A stretch of 64,000 nucleotides of DNA, taken from assembly GCA_002118135.1 (NCBI GenBank), contig BDIU01000466.1, positions 160-64,159 on the forward strand, in the 5' to 3' direction. This DNA is from Trebouxia sp. TZW2008 (Eukaryota > Chlorophyta > Trebouxiophyceae > Trebouxiales > Trebouxiaceae). Positions 12,130 through 23,190 of this stretch are shown piece by piece. The first letter of the stretch is position 1; every line of letters begins with the position of its first letter. The translations under genes were made by a program, and so were the position numbers. The notes under the pieces are model-generated. The model was not told where the DNA came from. It ran no database searches and worked only from the letters and a program-made list of their open reading frames with translations.

Positions 12130-12760
12130 TCCCCGCAAAGCAAGCACGCAGCGCAAACTCCTTCAGGCCAACCGTGCTTTCGAGTGAAAGATGGTCGGTC
12201 AACCCCACCACCTTGGTAGCAGCAATGCAAAGTCAGGAACGAATCCCAGTAAGGAAACGGTCACCCGCACGCTGGAGTACCGGTGCTTTGAGCGCCATGC
12301 CAATGGCTCACTGCAGTGCTGCAGTCATGTTGGCGTTATGTGATGGTGTGATGCACATCACTAAACTCTGTTGGATTGGTTTGATCCTGCTATCGCAGCA
12401 ATTGAGCGCTAGCCGTTGCCGCATCAATACCACTTGGATCTGTCCACAATCCTTTGACGTGCAACCTTGACGCACTTGCTTGGTTGAAAGGGCTTGCAGG
12501 CCGGCCCCGTGGCAAGCGCTCTGCCTTGATCACTCGTGTGTTTGTCAAGCTTTGACTCTTCCACAGCGGCGAGTACAGGCGGTCGACCCTTGCATGTTGG
12601 TGTATGGCACACCTGCGGAGCCTTAAGAGGTTGTTGCTGTGCGACCCGCCATGACAGCCGCTCACACAAGTGAGCGAAGGAAGACTGAGGCAAACCCTTA
12701 CAACGTGCTCGCAGCACGTGCTGTTAATCGCATGGAGTGTCCTGAAGGACGCGGCTTTCC
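12130..12760. promoter_or_regulatory. Divergent region between TTC4 and the channel gene
   Basis: About 630 bp separate the start codons of two divergent genes, so both promoters should lie here. Minus-strand open frames between 12390 and 12717 have no recognisable family. No clear TATA box was seen. Confidence 0.4.
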
Positions 12761-15700
12761 ATGAGCTGCTTCAGCATTCCCTGCAAAGGCTGTGCTGTGC
12801 ATGCACATCAACATTCAGCGCCTCAAGTCAAGCCTTGCTTTCTCAGTCAGCCGTGTCTCAAGCCCAGTCACAGAGTAGCCAACCCTTTCTTCCAGAGGCA
12901 TGCATGGCAGCCTGCTAGACAGCGCAATGCATGCAAACCAAGGTGCAGTGACTTCATTCGCAGCCGACCCCCAGGACCTTTGCACAGCTCAGCTACTGCA
13001 AGCAGCAAACTTCCAGGCTTGCTGCAAAGACAAAATTTGCTGGCAGCTGGTGCAGTTACACTGACAGCGCTGTTGGTTTTGCCAATTGCGCGTCAATGGC
13101 AAAAGGCACACAAGCCAGTGACAGATCCAGTGCCTGCGGGTGTCTGGCTTCCAAGAGCACAAGCCCATGCAAAACAGCCTCAGCAGCATCAGCATGCCTT
13201 ACAGAAGGCAGCCTTTGGGCTGATCACCAGCAACTTGCCAGCAGCGTCAGGCAGGCTGCTGCGCTTATCGGATGCCATCCTCATGCAGCTCACTGTCACC
13301 CTCCAGCAGGTACATGCGCCTTGAGCACATTTCTGCTGAGACTTGAGCGAGCTGAGAGTGAAATTCTGTCAGCAACGAACGGCCTTGTGCCAAATCAGCT
13401 CATTGCTTGTGTATGCACCTAGCAGGGTGGCAATATTTGGCCAGTAAGCATGTAAATGATGATGCTGATGAATTGCAACTCTGTACTGCTTGGCTTGCAT
13501 GCATAGCCCTTGTGTATGCATGACTGTGCATCTAGTGGCATAGTTGCCCTGCTGTGTCACAGACAGCAGACATTTGAAGCAGGCATTGCTTAGAATTTTA
13601 TACTGCATAAACAGCAATCTGTACCTACAGGTCTTGTTGGCACTGCATAAACAGCAATCTGTACCTACAGGTCTTGTTGGCAAACGTGCTGGTCAAGATT
13701 GGCGCAGTCTTCACAATCGCACTTCCTCTAGTGTGGTTGGGCGGCCTGCTGTATCATTGCACTAGTGGCGAGAGCCTGCAAGTGTCCCTCTTCAAGGTGT
13801 ACGCTGTGCTGTACAGAGCACCTGGTGAGTACTGACACCCTGACTGGTTCCTAACAGCCATTGCCCCTAAAATTGTGCTAGCATCACAAGTCTGCAAGCA
13901 TCATATCTAAGCAATGCAACAGCATCAGCAGCAACTCTTGTGAATCTCGTATGGCCGTTGAAGCACGCAAGGGCTGCCTGTTACAGCAGTACATCACACG
14001 ATTTGGGTGAATGTGATTGTGCAGGTGCCAAGGTGACAGAGGAGACAACTCTGCCCGCAGCATTACTGATGAATCTCATTTTCCTGTGTGGCTTGTTCAC
14101 CTTTGCCGTGGTTCTTGGGTTTGTGTCAGAAGAGATCAAAAGTCAGCTTAGGTCTGTCAAGTCCGGCAACTATGCAGGCAGGTTCTCAATCTCCTGTTTG
14201 CACAGCAACACTTCGTTGAGAAGGCAATCAAGTGTCAGCAGCAGCATGCATTGATCATATCTGCCAGATGCTTGCTTGCACGCTTGCATGGATGTAGTAC
14301 TGTAGCAACACCCTCCTGCTTTCCTGCATGCCTGTATGCAATTCCCTGGCACACATTTATGACATATTTGAGCTGATTCAATGCATATGTGTGTGCAATG
14401 CCTGCTTCTGTGTAAGCATGAGCATGTGCTGAGATAGCATGTGATAGCATAGACTCAAGCATACTGCGTCGAAATGTTGTGCAGCTGGCTGCTTGATTCT
14501 GGTCTCAAGAGGACTGTGTGACACTTTGCAGTGGTGGCTCAAGGCCATACTGTGGTTCTCAACTGGAACTCTCAATTGATGCCTCTACTGAAGCAGATGT
14601 CCCTGGCCAAAAGCCACCAGATCAAAGCCATCATGTATGACAAGTAAGCATCTGTGCAGCCCAACATGCAGCAACACAATTCTGTCCTGCTGAAGTTGCA
14701 TGCATAAGCTCTTACACAGCATCGACGACTTTTGCTGAACATCTGAGCTCATTTGTACAACAAAAGCACCGGCATTAACGTCAGAGTCTTTATCTGCTTG
14801 GAGCTTCAGCTTGCACATGAACATGATTGCACTTGATGCTTGTGGATATCCTCAGGCTCTGCTTGCAGTTCATGTTTTATCTTCTGATCAAATGACGGGC
14901 TGAAATGTAACAGTGCATGAGCCAGACTGTCCAACAATACCAAGCTGACTCATCATTGCTTAGCATGTCTTTTGCTATTTGCATGTCTGGTTTGATGGCT
15001 TGTAGGCCCATTGTGATCCTGGCTGAGCGAGACAAGCTTGGAATGGATGCAGAACTGGAGTCTATCCTTAGGGAATGCAAAATCAAAGTCATCACCCGTG
15101 AGGGTCAGTGCCCTGACTTCTCCCTGCCGCTATTAAAGCCATGTTCTTGGGCATCTTGCAGTTGCAGTGTCTGCTATTAGAGGTGTGTGGCTTTGCCTGG
15201 CAGAGGTGCATGTCGATCAAGTTTTGGTGCAGGGGCGCCGCACTTTTTAAGGGACCTGTGCAGCGTGTCAGCTGGCCAGGCCAGGACCATTGTGGTGCTG
15301 AATCCAGAAAAAGCTGTGGTGAGAGCTAACTGTCTGGTCGTCTCTCACTTTGTGTTCAGCTGCAGCTTGAATATTGCATTGAGCCCTCAAACCTCAAGTT
15401 GTTGTCTTGTTATCAGCCTCCTGTCTTTGGGGTTGTTTTGCATTGATGGTGGTGTGCAACAGGTCAGTGGGTCATCTTTGCAGCATTTGTCCACGTTCAA
15501 GTGGCATGTGTATGCACAGCAGATTATGAATGCATTGCTGGCCCATCAAGAGGGTGAGCTGTGTTTCAGGATGCAGTAAAGAGCAAGACTGCGACAGTGC
15601 TGGCCATTGAGGCTGCCAGGTCCCGCAACCCTTCCAAGGTGTGGCCTGACCAGAACGTGGTGCTGCAAACGCCTGAGGAGGACCGCTGCCCCCCCATCCC

Positions 15701-18700
15701 AGGAGAGAACCCCCTCATTGACCTCCTGCACAGGTCAGCCCTGCCCTGTGCTATAAACTGCATCACATTCCTGTCACTCATTGGCATCCTGCGTCACAAT
15801 TCCAACATTTTATTGACCTCCTGCATCATGTTCTGCATCACGATCCTTTCAGTCATTCCCTGCCTGCACAGGTCAGCCCTGCCATGCATCCTGCATCACA
15901 AACCTGTGGCTCATTGACCTCCAGTACAGGCCAGCCCTGCCCTGCATTACGTCCTGCATCACAAGCCTGTGGCTCATTGACCTCCGATACAGGCCAGCCC
16001 TGCCCTGCATTACGTCCTACAACATAGCTTTGCCTGTCATCATCTGATTTGTCAACATGGGGCATATGCACATGTAACCAGCAAATGAGTTTGCTGTCGT
16101 CCTCTTGAGGGGTAGTGTATTATGAACCAGCGCAGTGGCTGATGTCGGCTTGATTGATGCAACAGGCCCCAAGCAGAACTGCCTGCATCACACTACATGG
16201 GTCACAGTGCGTTGCTCAGGCTCTTCTTGGCAGCTAGCTTGCTATCGCATTGTTGACCTATACTGATCTGCCCTGATCATCTATATCACATGGACGCTGA
16301 CCTTCCCTGTCCTTGACTATCTACAGCACTAGTGTGCTGATCACAGCAGCTTTGTTGTTGCTGCAAGTCTGCGCAAGCTAGTCAAATGTTGCACTTGTTT
16401 CCTGGTCTAATGGTCAGGCAACACCAGAAATGGCTGTCAAAGTATCACACAGCTACCCTGTAGAGCATGAAGCACTGCCAATATTGCTGGTCACAAGCAA
16501 CATGCTCAGCAAGCAGTGGCTGGGTGCAGGCAGCACAGGGCAGGCTCAGCGCGGCCTGTCAGGGTGAACGGCGCCCGGGACATCACGCGCCTCATGGCGC
16601 AGACTGCTATCCAGGTAACTTTTCACCACAAGCTCCATGCACCCCACCTGTGACTGGCCCTGCCTACCCTTGACCAGCTGCGTCAACCCACTGCGGATCC
16701 TGCAACCATGCTTACCAGTTTGAGGAGAAAACTCTAGCTGAAATGATGTTCCTTCTGTAGATGGCTTGATTGCTTTGAATCTGGACCTGCACTCATCTTT
16801 CAAAATACAACTCCTTTGTGGTAGCTGATACTGGGCTTTTGTTATCATAGCAAAGCATGCTCCATTCTGCCGGTTGCTCTTTCTCATGGCTTACCATGTT
16901 GGTGTTTGGTGCAGCCTGGCGTGGCCAATGTGTACTGTGCTGTCACTCAGCACTCACGCAATGGAGCCACCTTCTACCTGGAGCACTTCCCTATGATGAC
17001 TGGCAAGACTTACAGGTGTGCTGTGCCCCTGCCATCAAGCTGATATAAAACTGACACTGTGCACTGATACGCCTTTCTGGCTCATCACTGTTTGCTGCAT
17101 TAGCAGTACAAGTCTCCTCCCTCTGTGCACATCAGAAGACTTGCATGACAGACTGGTATTGACACTGTCAGGCAGATCATTGACAGGGCATTGACTGCAA
17201 GGCAGACTCAGAGAAGTAAAGCACAGACATGTGTGCCTGACAACCTGCATCAAGTCACGTAATGATGCTGACTATCTGGTGTCAGCTGTTGATGCTGGCT
17301 AACTGCTGCTGCTGACTATTGGGTGAACATGCGGCTGCATCCTGTAAATGCACTGCTTGCAGGGACGTGCGGCGCAGCTTCAAGCAGGGCATTGTGTGCG
17401 GCTATGTGGCCAAAGCTGACCACAGCCTGCACCTCAACCCAGATGACCAGCAGGTCATAGCCTGGGGCGACCGCCTCATTGTCCTTGCCAATGACGGTGA
17501 GCCCCTTGGTAGTATTCACACCAAACAGCCTGTCTAGCTGCACTTTCAGAAGCTTTTAACACTCAGTGGCCCACACATTTGTAAGCCAACATTGACTGTT
17601 TGCAACAGTTGCATGCCACTTTTGTTGCACACTTGTTGTGCATATGCAAGACAAGCTGAAGCAGTCAGGCTGGGTTCAGAAGCTCCATCAGCAGAATTTC
17701 AGCCTCTGTATGCTACCACCATGTTTCACACGGCTGTTTTACACCATCCTGTCTTGCACCAGCAGCAGTGTCGAAAACACGTCATGTTTGTGCATGATGA
17801 TGGTGAGCACAAGATCATAGTGATGAGCTTAACTCTGTGATGATAAGCTCAGGACCATAAAGCGTGCTGAACATGATGATAAGCTCAAGATGATGTTGTG
17901 CCTTGCGATGTAGACTCTTTTCAGCATGGTCAGGGGCATGAGCCAGCAGGAATGTATAGTAAGCTCAATTGACACTGTGACCTATGATGCAGATTCTTTT
18001 GAGCCTGGTCAGGGGCATGAGCCAGCAGCAGAGTGGGTGGGGGGGCCTCATGACGGCCCGGGCCCTGAGTGCGTGGCTGAGAGGGCCAGGAATGCCCCAC
18101 CCAGCGGCTCAAACCACAAGCGCATTGTGGTGAGGCCTGCCATTGCCTCACCCACAAATTTGATGATATGACAGGATGACTATCATGCATACAACAACAC
18201 CTGAGGCATGCACAATCAGGTTTGAAATGGCGCCTTCTTTTGCAAGTCAAGTGCGCGTCATAAGTCCACATTCAGGAAGCCTGAGCCATCATCAACCTGT
18301 TCAGCTCACAGTATGCTTCTCATTGCTGCGTCTTCCACAGAACAATAGAGAACTCTTCTTCCCGTACCATGAGCATGATGATGGATTGCTGTATGCTCAG
18401 CACACTTGGGTTTTCTGTCAAGATTGGGAGATGGCATGAATAGCATGTCAAACTGTTGAGCAGCACCTACACTTCAAGATTTTCTGCCAAAATTGACAAG
18501 GCTACAAGAAGGTCTGGCTCCGCCAAGACTGACATCAATCAGTAACTAACAGCATTGCTCAGCAGCTCTGGCAACGTTGGTATTTGCAATGGCATGCAGC
18601 GTGACAGCAAAGGCTAAATCTAAAAGCTGTCATGCCTAATCTTCATCTGCACCATTACGCCTGGTGATGTTGCAAATGTCAGTGGTGGCACTGCAATCAT

Positions 18701-21121
18701 AGCACAGGCATTATTTTCCCTTTGTGTCTGGCAGGTGGTTGGGTGGGGTGACAGCATGGAGGAGCTGGCTTCAGGCCTTGCAGAGTTTGCAGTGGAGGGC
18801 ACCCAGGTGACAGTCATCAGCCCAGAGCGGCCCAGCGGCCTGCCGGAGGGGCCCCTCAGGGGTTGTAAGTTCAAGCATATCAAGGGCAGCTCCACCAGCT
18901 TCAAGTCCTTTCACCAGGCCGGCATGGCTGAGTGCGACTCTCTGCTCCTGGGTATGCCACCTGCTGTCCATCCTTGCTTGCTTCCTTGCTTCCTTGCTGG
19001 CTGACTTGCTGGCTTGCTTGCTTGCTTGTTGCTTTCCCTTGCTTGCTCAGCTCTCAACAATGGCAAGTGCAATAATCTGACACATTTGGTTACTTTATGT
19101 GGCTGACTGTAATATGATGCAATAGCACGCTGTCTTGTCTTGTCTGACTGAACAAGATCAAATTTGGTACACAGCCTCCTGACACCAGCACTTTTCACTG
19201 ACACCATTTGGTGCAGACTGTTCAAGTTGTATCAATCAAATGGCTTGTTGACAAGCTGTAAGAGTAGTGGGGTTTGTCTGCAAGGATCTGAAAAGGCAAC
19301 CATGTTTTGAATGACGCAGGTGGTCTGTCAGACATGCCTACCAAGGAGGCGGATGCACATATGCTGTCCACGCTCATGCAGGTCCAGGACTTCCTTCACA
19401 CCCACAGGTACAAAGCCCCGCCCACCCCTTGCCCCCATGGTCCCCCTGCCTTTACTTGGAAGTTGTGCACTCCCTCCAAGTAGTCTGTTGTCTGACATGT
19501 ACACAACTTTTCTGCATTAGCAAGCAAACATCGGTGGTTTGCGTTTGCACTGTTGGCAGTATGATGCAATCCATGATCAAGGCACCATCTAGCTCAGCTA
19601 GCTGATGCAATTTCCACAGATTGGCTCCAATTGCATAAGCACCAACACCTGTTGCAGAGCTGCATTTCACTGGCACTTTGACAGAGGCACAGCAGCATGG
19701 CCACCACTTGACCATGCCATGTCTCACTGACAGCTGGCTGCAGGGCAGTGTTGTGTTCCTGCACGTATTATCATATAGACATCTGAATTCACACAGAGTG
19801 CCTGTCTTGCCTGTGCAGAACAAGGAGCAAAGCAGCGCACCTTGTGACAACCATTGCTCACCCAGAGACAACAGAGGTGGCCAACCACTTGATAGGCCAG
19901 GGAGACAATGTGTTGACTGCAGAGCTGGTGCACCCTGAGGAGCTCATGAGCGGCCTCCTCTCCCAGGTTTGCACCCTTCAGCTCTTGCATGGCATTTAAC
20001 TTTTCTGAATGATTCTGTGCACCACGCAATATTGGGCGCGGCTCAACATCTAAAATACATCTGGCATGCCAGTCACCATTCACAACACGTCTTGCACAGC
20101 GCTCAACATTCATAACACGTCTGGCATGCCACTCAACGGTCACAACATGTCTTGCATAGTACTCAGCATTCACAACACGTCTTGCATAGCACTCAACATT
20201 CACAACACGTCTGGCATGCCGTTCAATGTTCATGACATGTCTGGCGTGCCATTCAATCTTCACATCCATCTTGCATGTACGTCATACAGTCTTGCTGTAC
20301 AGCATGCCACTTGATGCTGATGTCATCCGTGTGCCAGTGCTTGCTGTGCTGAGCTTGAGCCTCAAGGTGGACAAACATGCCAGTCACATAATTCAATGTT
20401 GTGTGCTGTGCTGTGCTGTGTTGTCAGCTCAGCTTCAAGATGTAAAGGCCATTATTGCTGAAAGTGCGGGGCTGTGTGGCCTGACATCAATCAGTTTCTC
20501 AATTTACATGCTGCCTAGTGAGGTTCTGTGACCCAGCTAGGTGCATACAGAAGCAATGCACTGCCTGCAAACAGTTCTGACCAAAGTCATGTGGCCTGAC
20601 AGGTGGCAGCTGAGCCTGACTTGGCACCGCTCCTATCTGAGCTGGTGGACAACAGTGATGGCCAGGAGATCTACCTGCGCCGGCCTGAGAGATACGGCCT
20701 ATCCTCCTCTGAGACAACGACCTTTTGGCGAGTATGTACTCACCACCAGCAACTTGCTCTGACACAGTGCAGTCTGTGGCACACCTTTCAATGCCCTGTG
20801 ATGTGTTCACACACCAAGCGTCATCAGGTCAGTACTTGTTGGATCTGGATGAACCCTGTGCTGCTGCAATGTTGCGGTTTTACTGACTGGCAGTGTGGCT
20901 TTGATTAGTGCATCACGACATTACGGGGACTAAGTGGTGAATGCTCTTGCCACTAGATGTTTGGAATGCAGGTGTCAGAGGCCACCAGGTATCAGCGGGA
21001 GACAGCAATTGGCTACATTGCCGGCAATGACGGCAAACTGTGTCTTGCCCCAGGGCCACAGCACCGACACATTTTTGATGAGCACTCCCGAGTAGTAGTG
21101 ATAGCAGAGTCAGATATCTAA
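12761..21121 (+). CDS. CASTOR/POLLUX-type ion channel with RCK-like domains
   Basis: Cation channel of the CASTOR/POLLUX/DMI1 family; plant members sit in nuclear or plastid envelopes and govern calcium signals. The ATG at 12761 opens a basic, Ser/Gln-rich leader that could be a transit peptide. Then come a first hydrophobic segment (LLAAGAVTLTALLVLP) and two more in exons 13671-13824 and about 14024-14172 (VFTIALPLVWLGGLL; LPAALLMNLIFLCGLF), leading to VLGFVSEEIKSQL. The first cytosolic domain reads GHTVVLNWNSQL, IVILAERDKLGMD, ARTIVVLNPEKAV. Later exons include 15570-15735, about 16525-16615, 16914-17012, 17363-17501, about 17993-18130, 18736-18950, 19320-19408, about 19818-19966, 20603-20732 and 20957-21121. 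A second Rossmann-like unit begins VVGWGDSMEEL. The C-terminus is typical (ETAIGYIAGNDGKLCLAP). Order and spacing match the family. The exon near 15190-15320 has an unresolved acceptor. Subcellular site is not determinable here. Confidence 0.88.
13602..13682 (+). repeat. Perfect 40-bp tandem duplication of a splice acceptor
   Basis: 13602-13642 equals 13642-13682 at a 40-bp period. The unit holds a CTGTACCTACAG acceptor plus the first exon bases GTCTTGTTGG. Acceptors therefore end at 13630 and 13670. The second gives the channel frame VLLANVLVKIG. Using the first would insert 40 nt and shift the frame. Confidence 0.95.
15714..16020 (+). repeat. Repeated splice-donor region in channel gene
   Basis: CTCATTGACCTCC, CACAGGTCAGCCCTGCC and following bases recur after the exon ending LIDLLHR. 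Clear copies start near 15910 and 15973 (63-bp period), with a further partial copy near 15862. In the 15910 and 15973 copies the donor GT has become GC (CAGGCCAGC). Confidence 0.85.
17908..18032 (+). repeat. Acceptor-side partial exon duplication in channel gene
   Basis: GGTCAGGGGCATGAGCCAGC and its flanks occur twice, 78 bp apart. The downstream copy (acceptor CAG ending 17992) starts the coding exon DSFEPGQGHEP. The upstream copy has a TAG acceptor and is out of use. Confidence 0.85.
18968..19050. repeat. CTTG-rich microsatellite
   Basis: Imperfect run of GCTTGCTT/CCTTGCTT units inside a channel-gene intron. Confidence 0.8.
20042..20275. repeat. About 30-bp minisatellite in channel intron
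   Basis: Roughly eight imperfect units of the type CTCAACATTCACAACACGTC followed by TGGCATGC or TTGCATAG, head to tail without unique spacers. Confidence 0.85.
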
Positions 21122-21795
21122 GTGAATGATCCACCAGTCACGTTAAAGTCAGGGGCAGTCAAGAGTGGTTCCGTGCTGCCAGAAGGTACGTGCAGCAAGA
21201 GACATCGAGAGCAGTGGTGTGCCTGTGGTGCAAGACAAACAGATGCAAGCTCGCTGCCCCTCAGTGAGGCACTTTTATCCTGTGCTGAGCAGCTCTGGGA
21301 AATTGTGCTAAATATGTCTAAAGGAAGTTTCAACTCCATGAGCTTTGATTCCACCGGTATTTCGTTGATGACATGATTGAATGCGGCGAGAATACTGCAG
21401 ACTGCAAGGAAAGTACAAGTGAATGAAAGGGCAGGAATAATGACATTTACATTAAGATTGACATAGCATGTCATGATAATTGCAAAAATTTGTGATTGTA
21501 CATATATGTTACATGTGTACTTTGAACATGCAATGGGGTGACACGGGGCTAGAGGGTGCAGCACACACTGGTAACTGCAGCATCGCAGCGCTGGAGCAAA
21601 TTGTGACAGCGCCCTGCTAGCTGATGCTTGTGCACCCCAGCTGGCCCAGAGGCCCACCCAGCTCAGCCCAAGGCCTGTGACTAATTCCTGGTCTTGCGAA
21701 AATTCAGTTCTCGGCTGTTGCAGACGCTGCTCTGAACGCTGCGCAGGAAGTCGTGTTGGTCTGACTGTTCGCGCAGAACTGGCTTGCATAGCCAA
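21118..21795 (-). CDS. Possible uncharacterised gene
   Basis: An open frame of 225 codons fills the space between the channel stop and the securin-like gene and is head to head with the latter. It starts MAMQASSARTVRPTRLPAQR, basic and Ser/Ala-rich like a plastid leader. It may contain an intron: a donor-like GTCACA follows the EFSQDQEL segment, and a TTGCAG precedes SILAAFNHVINEIPVESKL. No family is recognised. In this intron-dense genome a chance frame of this length is possible, and its 3' end overlaps the channel stop. Low confidence. Confidence 0.3.
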   Translation of the reverse strand: MAMQASSARTVRPTRLPAQRSEQRLQQPRTEFSQDQELVTGLGLSWVGLWASWGAQASASRALSQFAPALRCCSYQCVLHPLAPCHPIACSKYTCNIYVQSQIFAIIMTCYVNLNVNVIIPALSFTCTFLAVCSILAAFNHVINEIPVESKLMELKLPLDIFSTISQSCSAQDKSASLRGSELASVCLAPQAHHCSRCLLLHVPSGSTEPLLTAPDFNVTGGSFT

Positions 21796-21858
21796 TTGAA
21801 AGTGATCGATCTTCTACCCGGCAACAAAGGCTTAGCTGCGGCTGGTGCGCGCTGCAGA

Positions 21859-22941
21859 ATGATCCTCAACCCCTTCCAAGACGAGAACAGTCAGCCCTAT
21901 TTGTCCAGCAAACGCCAGGGAAACGATGTGACAAAGCGCTTCACTGGTTTGTCTGGTAGTACGCCGCTCAGCAAGCACACAGGACCCCTGAGTGCTCGCA
22001 AAGCACTAGGCAACATTACCAACAAAGCAGCAAACAACCAGCATTCAGACGCCACGCCCTTCAAAGGCACGCCATCAGCTCTCGGTCCCCGCAAGGCACT
22101 TGGAGACATCACGAACGCAACTCCGTCTGATGTGAGATCAAAGTCAGTGCTTCAGAAGCTGCCACAGAAAGTCAGCGCTGCTAGACCAAGACTGGCAAAG
22201 AAAAAGACTCAAGCCGAGATCTACGCTGAGGACGGTGTGGAGAAGCTGGCAGGCAAAAGCATGCAGCAGCTTGAGGCAGACAGAGAGCAGAGAGACATAA
22301 TGGAGGCCAGGCAGAAAGCAGCATACGTTGCGTCCTTGCCTTCTGTAATCTCACCTATGCTGCACATGGTTGCGGTAAGCAGCTGTTGGAAATCTTCAGG
22401 ATTTTGTTGTGCACATCAATTTGCAGCATTTCTGCTCACATTGCAAAGAATGTACATGCCAGAATTAAAAGCAATGTCACTTTCCAGATGGCTACATGAT
22501 GTGGACAGTGGTGCCACAATGACACACATCAAACTACATCTGCAAATGGAACGCTGACGCATCGCTCAGCAAATGCTTGATGTAGGATGCGCTGCCTGAT
22601 CTGACTAGTCTGGAGCTGGAAAGGCTGGAAGCTCCACCCTCCCCACGGCTGACACCTCGAAGCACAGGTGCATTCAAATCTGCACGTATTGATCATAATG
22701 CAGATGGCGTTACAGCATCCATTGCATTGCTTTGCACGGACTTCTGTTACTGGCTAGTGCTGGCTTGCTGCATATGCACGGTCAGGACATGACACGATCT
22801 TTCTGAAACGCAGATGACCTGCTGAAGTTTGAGTCACCAAGCAGCATGATAGCTGAAATCGCCTCAGGGGACCTTGAAGTGCTAACTGACAGTGATGATG
22901 AAGATCAGCAAGACCACTTCACGTTTTCAGACAACACTTGA
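21859..22941 (+). CDS. PATRONUS/securin-like protein with DEN-box and two D-boxes
   Basis: Predicted 241 residues from three exons (21859-22374, 22586-22667, 22814-22941) that join exactly in phase. The ATG at 21859 gives MILNPFQDENSQP, with a DEN motif at residues 8-10. Two destruction boxes of the form RxxLxxxxN follow, RKALGNITN and RKALGDITN, about 43 residues apart. The middle is Lys/Arg-rich (RLAKKKTQAEIYAEDG). The C-terminal third is acidic and Ser/Pro-rich, with PPSPRLTPRS as possible CDK sites and TDSDDEDQQDHF at the end. Known family: Arabidopsis PATRONUS proteins are plant securins that inhibit separase and carry an N-terminal DEN motif and an RKALNDITN D-box. The resemblance is short but in the right order and at the right size. 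Function is inferred. Other APC/C substrates with D-boxes remain possible. Confidence 0.65.
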
Positions 22942-23190
22942 ACACGGCCCAGACAGCCAAATCTGTTGTCCTTGAGTCAGACCAGTATGAAGTATGACAA
23001 GCCTCGACTTTACACTAGCAGCCTGGGATTTAGGCAAAAGATGTCTGCTGTCACTTGCAGTGTTGGACAGGCAGGGACTGCAGAGACAGGGTAGCAACAG
23101 CAGCAGCCACAAGCCCTAAGCATCCGCATGTGCTGCTGTTGGATATGATTCATTTCTTATGCATGCAGCTCTTGACTAGACGACTGCATG

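Noticed and set aside
12390..12717. Reverse frames between TTC4 and the channel gene
   Set aside because: No motif, low-complexity composition, and they occupy an expected promoter region.
20042..20275. CRISPR-like array
   Set aside because: Units are directly adjacent with no unique spacers, inside an intron of a eukaryotic gene, and no cas gene is present.
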